Below are positions 1 to 12,500 of a DNA stretch of 64,000 bases, one piece after another (within the stretch, counting starts at the first letter, position 1; each line of letters starts with the position of its first letter). Source of the DNA: Apiosordaria backusii (lineage: Eukaryota > Ascomycota > Sordariomycetes > Sordariales > Lasiosphaeriaceae); the NCBI GenBank assembly GCA_030549205.1, contig JAUKTV010000007.1, positions 310,001-374,000 of the forward strand, written 5' to 3'. The notes beneath the pieces were generated by a model, which worked only from the letters and a program-made list of their open reading frames with translations, did no database searches and was not told where the DNA came from. Position numbers and translations under genes: made by a program.

Positions 1-1
1 A

Positions 2-190
2 GGATGGGAAGATTCAGTGGGCGAGGTAAACTACAAGGATGATGCAACACCTCAACAGACTGAAAACCCCACGGCCACGCTCGACCAACATGAAACATCA
101 GCGCAACGGGAGCCTGATCTTCAACTGGAAGAGGGTTGGGAGTCGAGCCTAGACGACGATCTGGAAAGGGCGGAAGATCTCAGAGATTGA
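2..190 (+). CDS. C-terminal end of an acidic protein (5' end outside window)
   Basis: An open frame runs in from the left edge and ends at TGA 188-190, giving about 62 residues rich in Glu, Asp, Gln and Thr and ending in EDLRD. No catalytic motif is visible and I do not recognise the family. The acidic, low-complexity composition is that of a disordered tail. It could instead be a chance open frame, because only 189 bases are available and codon use cannot be judged. The upstream sequence is needed to decide. Confidence 0.4.
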   Translation, partial: GWEDSVGEVNYKDDATPQQTENPTATLDQHETSAQREPDLQLEEGWESSLDDDLERAEDLRD

Positions 191-763
191 TCTTGGGTGT
201 CGAGATAGGCAGAGCTTCATTTTCAAAGAGGCAACGGATAGTATCGACGACGATACGTGCCCTAAAAGATAAGGTTTTCGCTAGCATATCTCGCCAATAT
301 GGGTTGGTAGGACTGAAGGGGGTGCGTTATAACGTGAATAAACCCATGGTTGCTACGAATGACGAGGATTGATTCGGTCGGGACCACGGAATCATGAAAT
401 ACTGTTTTGAGAGCACACCGAAGCAGACGAGGGAACCCGGCGAGCAATCATGATCTTCCACCTCGGTGAAGAGCAGGGGTGGGCAAGTTGGCCAGCCCAA
501 TCACAAGGCAACTGAGGCTCACAGCCTCACGCATTGTGGCACGACCAAAGTCTTGACTGCATTACCCGGGCAAAGACGTGCTGCAGGCCGCCCCTGATTC
601 GGATAGGGTGTTGTAAATCATCAACAGTGGGATCATGGAGTGTGGGGGTCCTGAGCGGTCAGCCCGGTTTAAACCATTATATCTCCTCTATCTCTTGTAT
701 CCCGCTCCCCAGATGGCGCCGTTTTAGCTTTCGACAAAACATCATGCTTAACACAAAATAAAC
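191..763. other. intergenic, no gene seen
   Basis: Between the acidic tail and the membrane-protein gene. Short open frames here show no domain, no splice-linked continuation and no recognisable composition. I see no RNA gene. Confidence 0.5.
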
Positions 764-1746
764 ATGGATCTCCGACTTGGAAATACCACTGGAAAACTTC
801 GAAAATTGAATTCTACTATAGCAAGAAACAACATATGGTCTATTTTCACCTGGATCTGGAGGATAGCTGCTGCGTTTTGTTGCTCAGACATCATCCTGCC
901 CAAGACTAGGCCACGGGAACACACCTCTTGGATTTGGCGACAGGATGTTCTGGTCAAAATCTTCATGGGTGGCATAGGGTTGATCCTCACTTGTGTTGGT
1001 GTTTGGGCAGCTGTCTCTGCGGTGACAGAGGCCAAAACTGCAAACGAGCTAGCCCACTGGACCTCGACCAAGGACTTTATAGAGTTCTGTGAGTCTGTAT
1101 GTCTGGCCGTTTTACTTAGATATCCTCTCAAAACAACGGACGACTAACACTCTGACAGCATAATATCACGAGCTGCATGGGCACTCAAAACACAACTCTC
1201 CCCCCACCGCCTGGCTTCTCGCTACTTGGTAGATGGCGCCGGTCTCTGTCAATCAATCTATGGAACTCCAACTCGATGCCAGAAGGCAATCAGAATCCGG
1301 GCTCTGACATTATCACGTTCCTGGGCGCCGTCGTTGTCGCGATTTGTTTCTTTGTCATGGCCAAGACCACTCTTAGAAAAGACACCTACAGGCAGTTCAC
1401 CATTGCCGCTCAGCGGGCTCTCAGACGGCTGACGAGACTTTGGGCGGGTAACCACTCCACTGGCCTACCTCTAGCTCGCTCGACCACGAAAGAAAACACC
1501 GACCTCACCGAGAACAGCGACTTCACCACGCAGGGAGCCAGTCACCGTCACCGAAAGCCTGCTGCCAGACGCAGGCGAGAAGCACGACTGGACCGTTTTT
1601 CTCGATACCGGACGACAGAGAACAACAGCACGGTGGTGGACGACACCAGCAGTGACGAGCTGTATACGCATGGGGAGGACACGAGGAGGTCGAGGGTACG
1701 ACTGCGGAGGAGGGCAAAGAGGGTGGTGAATGATGAGAATGTTTAG
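764..1746 (+). CDS. fungal two-pass membrane protein of unknown function
   Basis: Two exons (764-1096, 1159-1746) joined in phase 0 over a 62-nt intron with donor GTATGT, branch CGACTAAC and acceptor GACAG give 306 residues. A competing donor GTGAGT eight bases upstream would place a stop immediately after the join, so it was rejected. Hydrophobic segments lie at about residues 62-86 and 161-179. Between them is a stretch with a WTSTKDFIEFCE motif, two cysteines, an NTT glycosylation site and a run of four prolines, plausibly a lumenal or extracellular loop. The C-terminal 120 residues are Arg-, Ser- and Thr-rich and probably cytoplasmic and disordered. The conserved-looking loop suggests a fungal family of unknown role. 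I cannot assign a function. Confidence 0.7.
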
Positions 1747-2492
1747 TAGTTGATTTGAAAAAAGGGAGAATACAAGAACTGCTGGTGATCTGTGAAGAGA
1801 AAACAACGTGCGAGCGGTGCTGCTGGTTGCCATGGGAATGGATACGTTGTGGAAAACAAATCAGATGGAACATCAACACCAAGGAGTGCAGCGTCATGGT
1901 TCTGGGGAGAACTTCAATGATGGGAGCAAGCAAGTCGGTCAAGATAAAGTAAGTGGGTGGGCAGCAATGGCAGTGCTGGCAGGTACTGGGCGGTGGTGGG
2001 AGCTTCAGGTCGACAGGTGCAAAGTCGAATCCTTGAGACTGCAACGACGGTATATATATCAGTTCCCGGTTTTTGTTTTCCAAGCAACGTTCGCCATCAG
2101 GCCAGAATGGTAGGTGGTCAAATGGGATAAGGCGAACTGGAGCGGGTCGAAGTCGTGTATGCGGTTGCCTAGAAAAACCAGGGTTCAATTCTACCTGTAA
2201 GCCTTGTTATTAGGTGTTTTTCGAACGTCAGTATCGTGGGGAGTTTGAGTGCGAGTCCCGGGGGGGGCAATGATGGCTCTTACAACCTGCATATTCGAAG
2301 TGCGGGCGTGCTTTTTTGTCTCATTGACCTTTTATTTTTGGAGATACTCAATAGTAGCCTCAATTTGAATGATTTTATCTTCAAACCTTTTCAATACGAG
2401 CGGCTTCAAAAGAAAAGTAAACGGAAAGAGGTGATCATGATTTGGTGAAGAGTCGAACACAGCTCAGGGGGACAGTTGAGGGTTAGGGTTTT
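1747..2492. other. intergenic between membrane-protein gene and PRI2
   Basis: No coding signal on either strand. Its right end carries the PRI2 promoter, annotated separately. A TTAGGGTTT motif lies at about 2484-2492, next to the first ACGCGT box. It resembles sites of TTAGGG-binding factors, but a single copy is weak evidence. Confidence 0.5.
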
Positions 2493-2566
2493 ACGCGTTG
2501 ACTTGCACAAATGATTGATTGGCAATCTTTTAATTGGGTGGATCCTCTTAACGCGTCTCGACGCGT
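2493..2566 (+). promoter_or_regulatory. three MluI cell-cycle boxes (ACGCGT) upstream of PRI2
   Basis: ACGCGT occurs at 2493-2498, 2551-2556 and 2561-2566, about 145-215 bases before the PRI2 start. The last two are ten bases apart, one helical turn. In budding and fission yeast, MBF (Mbp1/Swi6, Cdc10/Res) binds this hexamer to switch on replication genes at G1/S, including primase and polymerase alpha genes. Three copies in 74 bases is well above chance for a 6-mer in 64 kb. The link to a filamentous-fungal MBF is inferred. Confidence 0.65.
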
Positions 2567-2708
2567 CTCCCGTCTTAATTGTCCACCATCCAACTCAGCA
2601 CCCTGGCCCAAGCCGACTGTCCGGTCAGCAACTTCGCAAACACACTTGGGACCGACGCCAGTATCCTTGAGAAGCTGATATTGTAGTTGCGCTGTACAAT
2701 CGATCACC

Positions 2709-4533
2709 ATGAACCGCATAGATGCCAAGAGGCGCAATGTCGTCGACCATCGCAAGAAGCAGTTCGCCGAGGCGACATACCAGCCGACGCAATACCCCCA
2801 CCGCCTCAACTTCTACACCACACCCCCAACAGCAGACATAACACTCGAGCAGTTCGAACAATGGGCCATCGACAGGTTGAGAATCCTCGCCGAACTCGAA
2901 GCCTGCTCATTCCGCAACAAAACACCAGCCGAAACAGCAGCGCACATGGAGCCCCTCCTCAAGAAATACCTCCCCCTCGACTCCACGAGCTCGAACCACT
3001 CCCAGTTGTTTGCCCAGCGTCAAAAAGATCACTACAGTCATTTCATCCTACGCCTTGCTTTCTCCTCAACAGAGGACCTCCGCCGCCGCTTCACCCGTGT
3101 CGAATCGATGCTCTTCAGATTGCGCTTCCAGGGAGATGACATGAAGGAGCGCAACGCCTTTGTGCGTACACTAAATCTCGACTGGGAGCCCGTTTCAGAG
3201 GAGGAGAAGAGAGAACTAGCCGCTGAGTTGGCAGCCACAGTTGCCTTCTCTGGCAAGAGAGGGCAACCCACGGCACAGGAGGAGGAGTGGTCCAAGGTAG
3301 ACTGGGAAAGAGTCCCGGATTTGATCGAGCACAGAAAGGTTTTTGTCAAGAGGGGTAAAGCCTATGTTCCCTCTAGGGAGCAGCAGAGTATGGTTCTGAC
3401 CGAGTTCAACGCCCGGTTGGAGAAGGCTTTGGAGGTAAGCGCAACCACTCCCCTATTTACCTATCTTTGCAGGACTTTAGCTAACTCGCGCCCCAGCTCA
3501 CAGCCCGCGCTCTCCCCCGCCTAGACGAAGACGACCGCCTCACCCCCATCCTCAACCACCTCTCCAAAAACTTCATCGCCCCGGATTCCGTCTACACCAA
3601 CTCCTCCTCCGCCATCGAAGGCGCCGAGATTTCCGCCCGCAACATTGACAACCTGTCCCAGCACTTCCCCATGTGCATGACCCACCTCCACCGCACCCTC
3701 CGCCGCGACTCCAAGCTCCGCCACTTTGGCCGCCTGCAGTACACCCTCTTCCTCAAGGGCATCGGCCTGAACCTCGAGGAGTGTCTCGTCTTTTGGCGGT
3801 CGTCCTTCAACAAGATGACCGATGACGAGTTCAACAAGGGGTACCGGTACAATGTTCGTCACGTCTACGGCGATGTGGGAGGTGACTCGAACAGGAGGAG
3901 CGGTGGGTACAGCCCGTACAGCTGTCAGAAGATTTTAACGGAGCACGCTCCCGGCAACGGGGAGGCGCACGGGTGTCCGTATAGGCATTTTGACGAGCAG
4001 AACTTGATGGCGCTGCTGGAGGGGTGCGGGGTGAATGATAAGGTTGTGCTGCAGGGGGTGAGGGAGGATAAGCAGAAGCAGAAGTTTCATATGGCTTGTA
4101 ATAGGTATGTTCTTTTTTTTTCGTTTCATCTTCTTTTCACCGGTTTCATTCTCTCTTGTTTTGGTTAGCCCCTTTTTTGGAAGGGGGATGGATATGGGGT
4201 CTAGAATGGAGGACGCGGTCTAGACCTTCGGGAATAGGGAACGGGGTTGTTCATGTCGTGGAACAAGGACCCTGCATATTTCGAATTGTCTGGGTGTTGT
4301 AATTGTGTGTGAGGTTCTAGATCGCTGACATTTTACTTTCTCATCAAACTAGGGTGTTCGAGTATGTCCACAAGAACGAGCTCAGAAGGGCAAAGGACGA
4401 GGGGATCATGACGGCTGCGCAGTTGGAAACGATTGTGCATCCGAATGAGTATTTCAAGAGAAGTTACCTGTTGAAGAATATGAACAAGATAGCAAAGAAG
4501 GAAGGGGATGGAGATGTGAAGATGGAAGGGTAG
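2709..4533 (+). CDS. pri2: DNA primase large subunit
   Basis: Regulatory subunit of primase in the polymerase alpha-primase complex, which makes RNA-DNA primers at nuclear replication forks. Exons 2709-3434, 3497-4104 and 4353-4533 join in frame to 504 residues, the usual family length. The N-terminal half carries the family motif HRLNFYTTPP (about residue 36) and the helical domain. The C-terminal domain has the four cysteines expected to ligate the 4Fe-4S cluster, in PMCMTHLH, YSCQKIL, HGCPYRH and HMACNR. The final exon supplies the conserved FEYVHKNE segment and a KMEG tail. Intron 1 uses GTAAGC and a branch-like GCTAAC. Intron 2 (4105-4352) is unusually long for this window at 248 nt and has a T-rich start. 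The start ATG follows ATCACC and is the only one that keeps the family N terminus. ACGCGT boxes upstream suggest G1/S control. Confidence 0.93.
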
Positions 4534-7500
4534 GAAGAGAAAGTGTTTGGGTTGTACAAAACTGTGACGGTTGAGAGGGGCGGGAAAGGGCCGTTGGTAG
4601 AGAGGTAAATACCTGGTAATTTTGATATGATTTATGACTGGTGTGGTAACTTACTTCCACCCCAGATGGCGGCGGTGAGGGTCAGTATGTGTAGCTAACC
4701 GTGTTATACAGCGACGTTGGACAGGACAAGAAGTCAGGCGGTTTGGTCTCGGCCCCTTTTTCTGTCTGTCTGTCTTGGGCGTATGTAAAAGGCTTCGAAT
4801 GGAGAAGGTGACACACGGAGGGCGCTGGAACAGAATTCTGATATCTTGACTTAGGAATATCTCTCATGGAACGTTGTGTCGGGGCGTCCGTCCGCGTGAG
4901 ATACAAAGCTATATCAAATGACCTCTCTCTCACTTGTCCATGCGTCCCAACCATCAGGCAAAATGTGACCTTGACACACACACACACACTACACCACAGG
5001 GACAAAAACAAACACACAGAGAGATAAGGCACCCCATCCGTCATCGAAAGAAATTCTAGATCCTCTCAGCTCGGCTATTTGGTGTTTTGTGTGTGTGTGT
5101 AATGTGGTATAAGGCATCCTCGCCTCGCGAACCTACCTCCCTAGTCCCCTGCCACTGGCAGCTTGTAACCTACCCCCCTGGGATCGCCAACGTTCTAGAC
5201 TTTTGGTGGTTCTCGAACAATGTAACAAAACATGGATTTGTATACATGGTGACATGTAAATATTGCGCGTCAGCAGCTGTCCCTACCCGTTGGTGTGTTC
5301 CGTGGCGTGCCGTATGTTCGTCTCATCGACTGCATCTTCCCGATAAGTAGCTAGCCACAAACTCCGAGGGAGAGCCGCGTCGGCTTCGCTTTTTTCTGGG
5401 TTTGAGGTTGCCTTGTTCCATTATTCATCACTGACTCCTGTGCTCAAAGGTGGTGGTGGTGGTGGTGGTAGGGAAGTAGGTGGTAGGTGGTATGATTGAG
5501 CCAGCTGTACATTACATGAGGCAGTGAACGTAGTGTAAGCCCCGAAGGCCGAGAGAGAGAGGGGGGGGGTGTGGGTGAGGTGTATATACATCATAAAACA
5601 CTGTTGTCACCGATTGTACTCCATTCATCAAACACAAAGGAAGAAACCGTTCATGCAGTTATTCGCGACTGACTCATTAGATGCATTTTCACTAAACGTA
5701 GATCATCTCCGTTTCGGGGACGGGACTCAATGCTTAACAGCCCGCCTTTATTTCTTTTGGACAGGGAGCATCCCGAGGGCCGAAGAGGTGCTGTTTTGCT
5801 TGTTGCTGCGCTGCAATGCAGGTTGCGATGACAGTCTGAAAAAAGCCTGTTTTTCTTCTTTCATCTTGGTCTATTTGTTCTCTTCTCATGATTGTCAGAC
5901 GACTGTCGTTGGAAGGATCACTCTGCCCGTTGCCGTTGGGGAAAAAAGGCTTATCTCTCTTTTGGTTTTGCGGACATGAAGACAGTAGCGCCGAGAATGG
6001 CCAGACCTCGACCTTGATGGAGATGACAATTGGTAACATTGTCAGAGTGCAGCAAAAACGGTCCAGGCCTTCTTGGCTAGTTATGCTTGTTACGTTAGGG
6101 TTGGGGTTTCATGTCGGGTTCGGCAGCATGATCCGAACGCGAGACTTCTTTAGGGTTCTTTACCTCGATTGGTTTTACATAACTTGAACATCTCTTCTTT
6201 CTTTCACACGGACATTGCTTTTGGAAGATTCATGATAATTCTGTCAAGTTGGTGATGGTGGTGATTGCTTGTTGCGTCTCCCAGGGGAGCGGAGGATTTT
6301 CTCCGCCCGCCCTGGTTCCTTGTCAGTTGCCAAAGCTTGTATCATTGCTGCTCCCCCGCACTTTCAACAGCTGTCGAGCAGTCATCCTTACCACTGTGGC
6401 CAACAGGCGGCAAGTCAGGTGGTTACTTTATCATTGAATCATTGAAATCGTGCCGGAAATGGGGGCATTCCCAGATCGGACGCCAGAATGTGAGATCGGT
6501 CCGACGTGTCACGTTTTTCATTTCTTTTGCTTTTGTTTGTCCGTTGTTTCTTTCGGTGTTATTCGGCCTTGACGGGTTTTATTCAAGTTCGTGATCTGGA
6601 TATGGGATAGCGGAATTAGATCCGGCTTTTCTTTGTTCTTGATAATTCAATTTTCCGCCATATTGCAATGCGTGGGAGACTCTTGGTGTCATCACGTGAG
6701 GTGGGGTCGTCGTCCGTATTGGTGTTAGTCGACCTCATCATCGCTATGTCATTCTGGGGGAGGGGTGTTGTCGGTACACTAGCAGGAAAGTGATGATGCC
6801 TTCATTGGTATAGCGCGAGGTAAGGGACAGCTGGTGCTCAAACCCTGGCTGCGTCATTTGATGCTCCTTCACGTCCGACTGGCAAGCTCAATATTGGGCA
6901 CCAGGGGTTTGTGCAACCCCGATATCAGCCTGGCGCGTTTTCTTGCTCCCACGACATCATACCGAGGAACCTATGATCTTCACAAGGAAGGTCGCGTCGC
7001 TATCGGAGAGCCTTCCGGACGTTGCCCTTGGTAGAGGTCGGTGTGAAACATACACTACACTCCAATCCCTGAAAGTTCGCTAGCGCGGAGCCGCCCCACA
7101 AAAAGAATCTATCTTCCCTCAACAACCATCATTTTTTTCGAGAAAAAAAGGGTGTTATTGAGCTCGAGATCCTTAATACTTCTATTTTATCTAATTTTCT
7201 GCTTCGTTGTAGCTTTTTTGAGGTAAATTCTATGGGGGTTTGAATTTGCTGGTCCGAGCGCCCGAGCTAACAAACTTTCAAGTCTTAGACTGTACAATAA
7301 CATCCGTAGCAACGGCGACGCAGGACGGAAAAACGCAGCATGAGGTCATCCAAGCGGGTCGTTCGGTTCGGTGATATGTCGTTATCGCTCCCTCGAAGGC
7401 TTCCCAGGACCCTGTGTTGTTCCCGGGGGAAACGGGCGTGTGCAGGACATATAATAGCTCATTGACGCAGGGTTGAAATAATCTCAGAGTGACGAGAAAG

Positions 7501-9247
7501 ACCCTTTTCGTCGCAACATGGGGCTCCTGTTGCCGGTACTGTTCCCGCTTCAAACTTGCAACACTATGGCTATTCCATGAATCCCGGTGGACGTCATCGT
7601 CGATGAGGCATGGCCAAGATGTCCCTGCCAAGAGGGCGGAGAATGTGTGTCTCACTAGTGTATGCTGCAAATGTGGGTATCAAGTGCCGAAAAGTTATCT
7701 CTGAATGTCTACAATCAACTAAAAGAGTTTTGACACTCTTGAAGATCACCTATCAGGCATGTCTGTAATGACCCTCTTCAAAGCTTCGGGCGCCATGCAT
7801 TGTAACTCGTGTCTGCAGCGCGGAGAATTCTTTGGTTTCCAATGATAGAACTGGCTGGGTGCATACATGAGGGGCTGGTTGAAGCTATGAAGCCACAATA
7901 GCTCCAAAAGCAGGGAAGCAAGCTCTTCTCGCAGCGGCTTATTCCACTGGATGATACTTGGGGTCTTAAACATCTGCAAGTTGTTTGTCCAATTGAGCCA
8001 TTACAACACAACAACTGGCACAGCAACTCACTTGCTCCTCTCGGTAACCCGCCCCGTGCCGCAGCAGTCGGAGCGGGACCTGCCCTGGTTTTTCTGTGCA
8101 ACTTTGGGCAGCGGGAGCTATCTCTTCACAGTGGTCTTTCAGGAACAGAAGCATGAGTTGGGTATCTTTTTGTGTCAATTCATAATCTCGTCATGAACCT
8201 GAGATAGTATTCTATGGGTATCTCTTCAATCCTAGGAGAAAAATGCATCCCTGCGTGTAGTATTCCTTCCCATTTTGATTGACCCAGTACCCTCCAAATG
8301 ATGCCGTGATTCTGATTTCCCATCCCAAATCCCATCCGATCCCATCCAAGAAAAAGACCAAACGCCGCGCTCGATGATGACCGTGTAGATAACCTCGGTA
8401 AAGCCAAAAATAAGTAAAAAGCCCTCAGTAAATTGCACGAAAGCGGGTGACGGTTGCATCTGCCCCCTCCCATGACGACTTCAGCCGGCGCGAAGGCTTT
8501 GGAGCACGTCGACGTCAGAGCTTCGCTTGGCGCACGACAGGGGTGGCCGGCGGGTCCAGCCATTGGCGGAAAAGTCGTTTGTGAATGACACGCAGGCGAC
8601 CGCCCAATCGTATCGTGAGATTCAGCTGCAGCTTGCTGCACAATGATGAAGAGCTTTGCGACACAACTGTTGCTTCGTGTTGTTTTGTGGGCATGACAGT
8701 ATTGCGCGCCCATGGGGCTGTCCTGGACCTGGAAGCAGGGGATGGGGTATGTCGATCTGGATCTCAGGGTCTTTCTTGTCGAGACCCTGAAAAGGAATAG
8801 GTGAGTGAGATCGAGACTGTGTCGGGTGGCCGTTGGTTGGTGAATAACTAGACGAGCTCTTCGTGGCCTGCAATGAAGGGGCATCAATTCTGCCAGGACC
8901 GTCCAGATGGAGTGCGATCGTGCAGGCCCGTTATTGTTATAACTGCAAGGCTGCACTTCGATATATGAGTGGAGTTGCTGTGAATCCGAGCCGGAAGAGA
9001 ACCGTCAGCCGGCGAGGCCGGTCCACTGACAAAACCCTCGAGATGTGAGAATTTCGTAATCACATCTCAGTTTCCATCTGTGTCTGGTGATGCGTCGTTA
9101 TCAATAAGACGCAGCCGGCTTGGTTCAACAAGAGATGGTCGCATGTCGCCATAAGTCGACCTGTGTGGATTTTGGAGATCCAGGCATTTGACATGTATGG
9201 CGAGTCCGAGTGGTGTTGACATAATGTCGCTCCTGGAGATTTAAATT
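4534..9247. other. 4.7 kb gene-poor region with simple repeats
   Basis: Open frames on both strands are short, lack domains and show no paired splice sites that extend them. Simple repeats include a CA run at about 4975-4990, a TG run near 5089-5100, GGT repeats at about 5448-5490 and a GA/G run near 5552-5567. A minus-strand open frame at 8180-8956 has random composition and was not called. Long UTRs or a non-coding transcript could lie here, but nothing in the sequence proves it. Confidence 0.5.
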
Positions 9248-9535
9248 TCAGGTGTAACCGACCATCTTGGCGCATCTGTTGCAATAGTAGATGTTGGTGC
9301 CGATTTGAACCATTCCAGAGCTGTTGGGGTGGTCGGTGCTGGTCAACTCCTCGGCTCGCGCGCATCTGAGGCAGCGAATGATGGAAACCTGGACAGGGCG
9401 CTGTGAGGAATCCATGCTGTGTCGTACTGAGGCGCGTGAGCTGGAGCTTGAGAGATCTGAATCGGATGCGGAATAAGACGAAGAAGCGGAGCCGGACAAG
9501 GAGCTGTATGGTGTCTTTGGACGATGAGACGACAT
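9248..9535 (-). CDS. small Ser-rich protein with a C-terminal zinc-ribbon-like CxxC pair
   Basis: A 95-residue single-exon frame begins at ATG 9535 (MSSHRPKTPYSS). An upstream in-frame extension lacks an ATG, so the shorter start was taken. Residues about 10-50 are very Ser-rich and likely disordered and phosphorylated. The C-terminal half holds CLRC and, 30 or so residues later, CNRC, four cysteines spaced like a zinc ribbon, followed by the end KMVGYT. Small proteins of this build are common in filamentous ascomycetes without a known function. It sits alone between two long intergenic regions. The CxxC pair and the clean end argue it is real, although a chance frame is possible. No function is assigned. 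Confidence 0.6.
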   Translation of the reverse strand: MSSHRPKTPYSSLSGSASSSYSASDSDLSSSSSRASVRHSMDSSQRPVQVSIIRCLRCARAEELTSTDHPNSSGMVQIGTNIYYCNRCAKMVGYT

Positions 9536-12500
9536 TGTGTCTGAGTCGAAGGTGCGGCGATTGAAGTTCAAAGGCGGTGCTCGAATGATGGTGTTGGTCG
9601 AGGCCGGAATGGTACTCGAACCATCGGATAAGTACTGACTTGGGATGAGGCCGAGGTTGGAAGTTTATTTTTGTTTCCTTGGGTTGAGGAGGGAACTTGG
9701 TAGGGGATTGTGTGTGCCTTTATGATGTCGGAGAGGGAGAGCGAGATGTGGGTAAAAGGGATGGACTGGGCCAGACCAAGACTTTATTCGTCTGACTGGG
9801 TCCAACCAACAGCAGGCTGGACTTGGGGGGTGGGATGAAGCCCAAGCTTGCCAGGGACGGGAACCAGGGGGGTGTGCTTGTCTCGGTGGCTACAGCGACA
9901 CCGGGTAGCCCGCTGTAAGTCACCACAGAACGCCCTGCTCTTGGCTCTTGGCTTGCGCCCCGTTAGATGAATGCTTGGTCAGGCAATTGTCCTACCAAAA
10001 AGTCCTACTCCCGCGGACATAATGCACACTGTGTTGCAGAAAATCGTATATTATGAATCACGCGACTCTGTTCAGCTTGATGGGAATGTTGGGCACCAGA
10101 ATATTTTGCAAACTGGGGATTCTGGTGTTGAAGTGGAAGGTTGTCAAGTTTGGTGGTCTGTCCGAGTAGCAATCCGGAACACCGTTTGAAGGTTTGACGG
10201 ACTGAATCTAACAGCACGCTTGAAATGTAAAATGTGTCTTACTCCCGCTCGCCACAAGAGCTAGAAACGGCTGACAGAGCAGGATGTCGCGGTGTTGTCA
10301 GGATTGCGTGCTCTGGTCTGGGCTCGGTTTCCTGCATATTACCTAGCAATCCAGACCGCGATCTCTCTTTGAAAGCCCGATGGCACTGCCCAGACACGCG
10401 GCTTGCCTTAACCGCAGCGGCAGATCCACGTTCAAAGGTCGCCTACCAGTCGAAGAGCAGTGATAGAAAACTGGCTCTCACGTGCAGTACTTGAAGTTGC
10501 TCTGGTTACCTAATCTTCGAGCTCCAAGGGGAAAATTACTAACTTCAAGACACGTTTTGAAGGACTTGGGCTGTTAGCATCAGTGTGCCAAGACACAAGT
10601 GCAGTTAAAAGAATAAATCCTCATGCGTGGTGCGGGTGTTCGGCCGTGGTGCGAACAATGGCGAACCGCCGACAAGATTCTGGTCTTTCTTTCTCTGCCA
10701 CCCTGATCCCGTCTGTCCGAGGTCCCGTAGGGTATGGATGGGTGGTGTAAAATACTTGCTTGGTAAAGATGCCATCAATTAAACCTCAGGAACCTGAAAC
10801 ATTTACCATTTGGACAAACTCCACTTATCTCCAGCTTTTCATTGACGCATCCTCGTTCAATAGGAAGCATGACGTGCTGTTTCGATTACAGAGTATTGCG
10901 TACTGCGGTATGCTTCCTAACGGCAGTACCGGCATAGCTCTCGTCTTTGCAAAGAAGCTGTACCCTACAGAGAGTGGCGTCCCGCAGATCAACATGCTCA
11001 TGGTATCTTGCACAGCACATGATGAGATGTATCCCATAATTTGAGGAGATAGTATGGGTGGCTTTACATACGTCCCAAATCAGAAAAGATTTAGGGCCTC
11101 GATAAAAGAAAGAATTGTCCGTTCACAAACTGTTTGTGCTTTTCCTGGCCACAAAAAGGTTCCAAATCTCTGAGCGGGGTCGCGTTGCCCCTGGCCAACC
11201 TTAATCCCCGCCAGATGTGGACCGTTTCAAGTCTGGACCCACTCAAAAGAAACTGGTTGGGCTGAACCCAGCTTGCCCACCACGAATCCAAGGATTCAAG
11301 CATCATTATTACAACATCGCATGAATCTGCTACGGTTGAGAGATCGGGTTCTATCGAAATGCCGTCTCTGACAACATCGCCTCCAAGATACTGTTCTTTC
11401 ACTCCAAAAGCTTGCCTACGAATGGCCCTATCCGAGTCTAGCTCAACCCCTCCAGCTCAATCAATTTCCGCCCTGTTACGGTATCCTTACAGATGGACCC
11501 GCCTCTGTCATGTTCTGGATTCCTGGCGGGGTTCTGTGGTTGGGTTGTGTGTTCGAGACCGATCGATCACCAAAACGGCATCACGCACACAGTCTCGCAA
11601 ACTCACAATTTTTTTCCTCTGATTCTGGAATCCACACGAGCTTTCTCCAATTGTGAATATCCGCACCCCATCTGAAAACTCGGCTTGGCAGGTCGGCTCG
11701 GGATATCACAGGGGTCTGCACTTCGAGATAAGACGAGCGGGGTATCAGTAGCGCAACCATGTCCATGCAAGCCATCATTGTGATCGCTTTTGTCGAATGC
11801 CCATGCTTCGTCGACAGATTGCCATCCCCGATGGCTGACCAGGACCGCGATCGCTCGCTCTGTCGATGGTGCCATGTCGGCTGATATAGCCGCAGATGTT
11901 GCGGACGCCCATCCATCAATCAGAGGCAAGGGCTCGGTGTGTCATCGAGATCGACATCCCTACGGCCACAGGCACACAACAGATCTGGATGTCTCTGTCC
12001 CTCTGACTTGGTGTTTCCACGCTGATCCGGCCCAGTCATAAGGTCTTTTTTCAACACAGACCAATGTCTGCTCATTTTCCTGCAGCCACAGGTTTAATGC
12101 CACCCAGATGATGGTCGACTTCGGATCGCCGGTCTGTCGTCCACACAGTGTATGCTTACTTACATAACAACCACCACAAGCATCGAAATTTGAACCGACA
12201 TCGAGCCTCAGCCCATCTCCTCGGCCATTCCCGCAACATGCAGTTTCCCCCGCCTGCCTTACCTCCGGACAAAGTCGATGCTCGACTCAATATCGATCTA
12301 GTCAACCTCACAGTAATATTAAACTCCCGCCACCCAGCAAATCATGCCAATCTCCCTTGAACATCCTAGATAACACTACGGTCCCAACAGGCAAAGATCA
12401 CCACGCCCCAGAAACCCAACATTCTCTTCACGCATCGTAGAAAACCCCCGTGATCTGACATATCCTTGTAAGCTGCCAGGGTGTGGCATTAGCAACGAAC

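Noticed and set aside
1081..1096. Donor GTGAGT at 1089 for the membrane-protein intron
   Set aside because: Joining there gives an immediate stop; the GTATGT donor at 1097 keeps the frame.
8180..8956. Minus-strand open frame of 258 codons
   Set aside because: No ATG-supported conserved start, random composition, no domain and no splice-linked extension.
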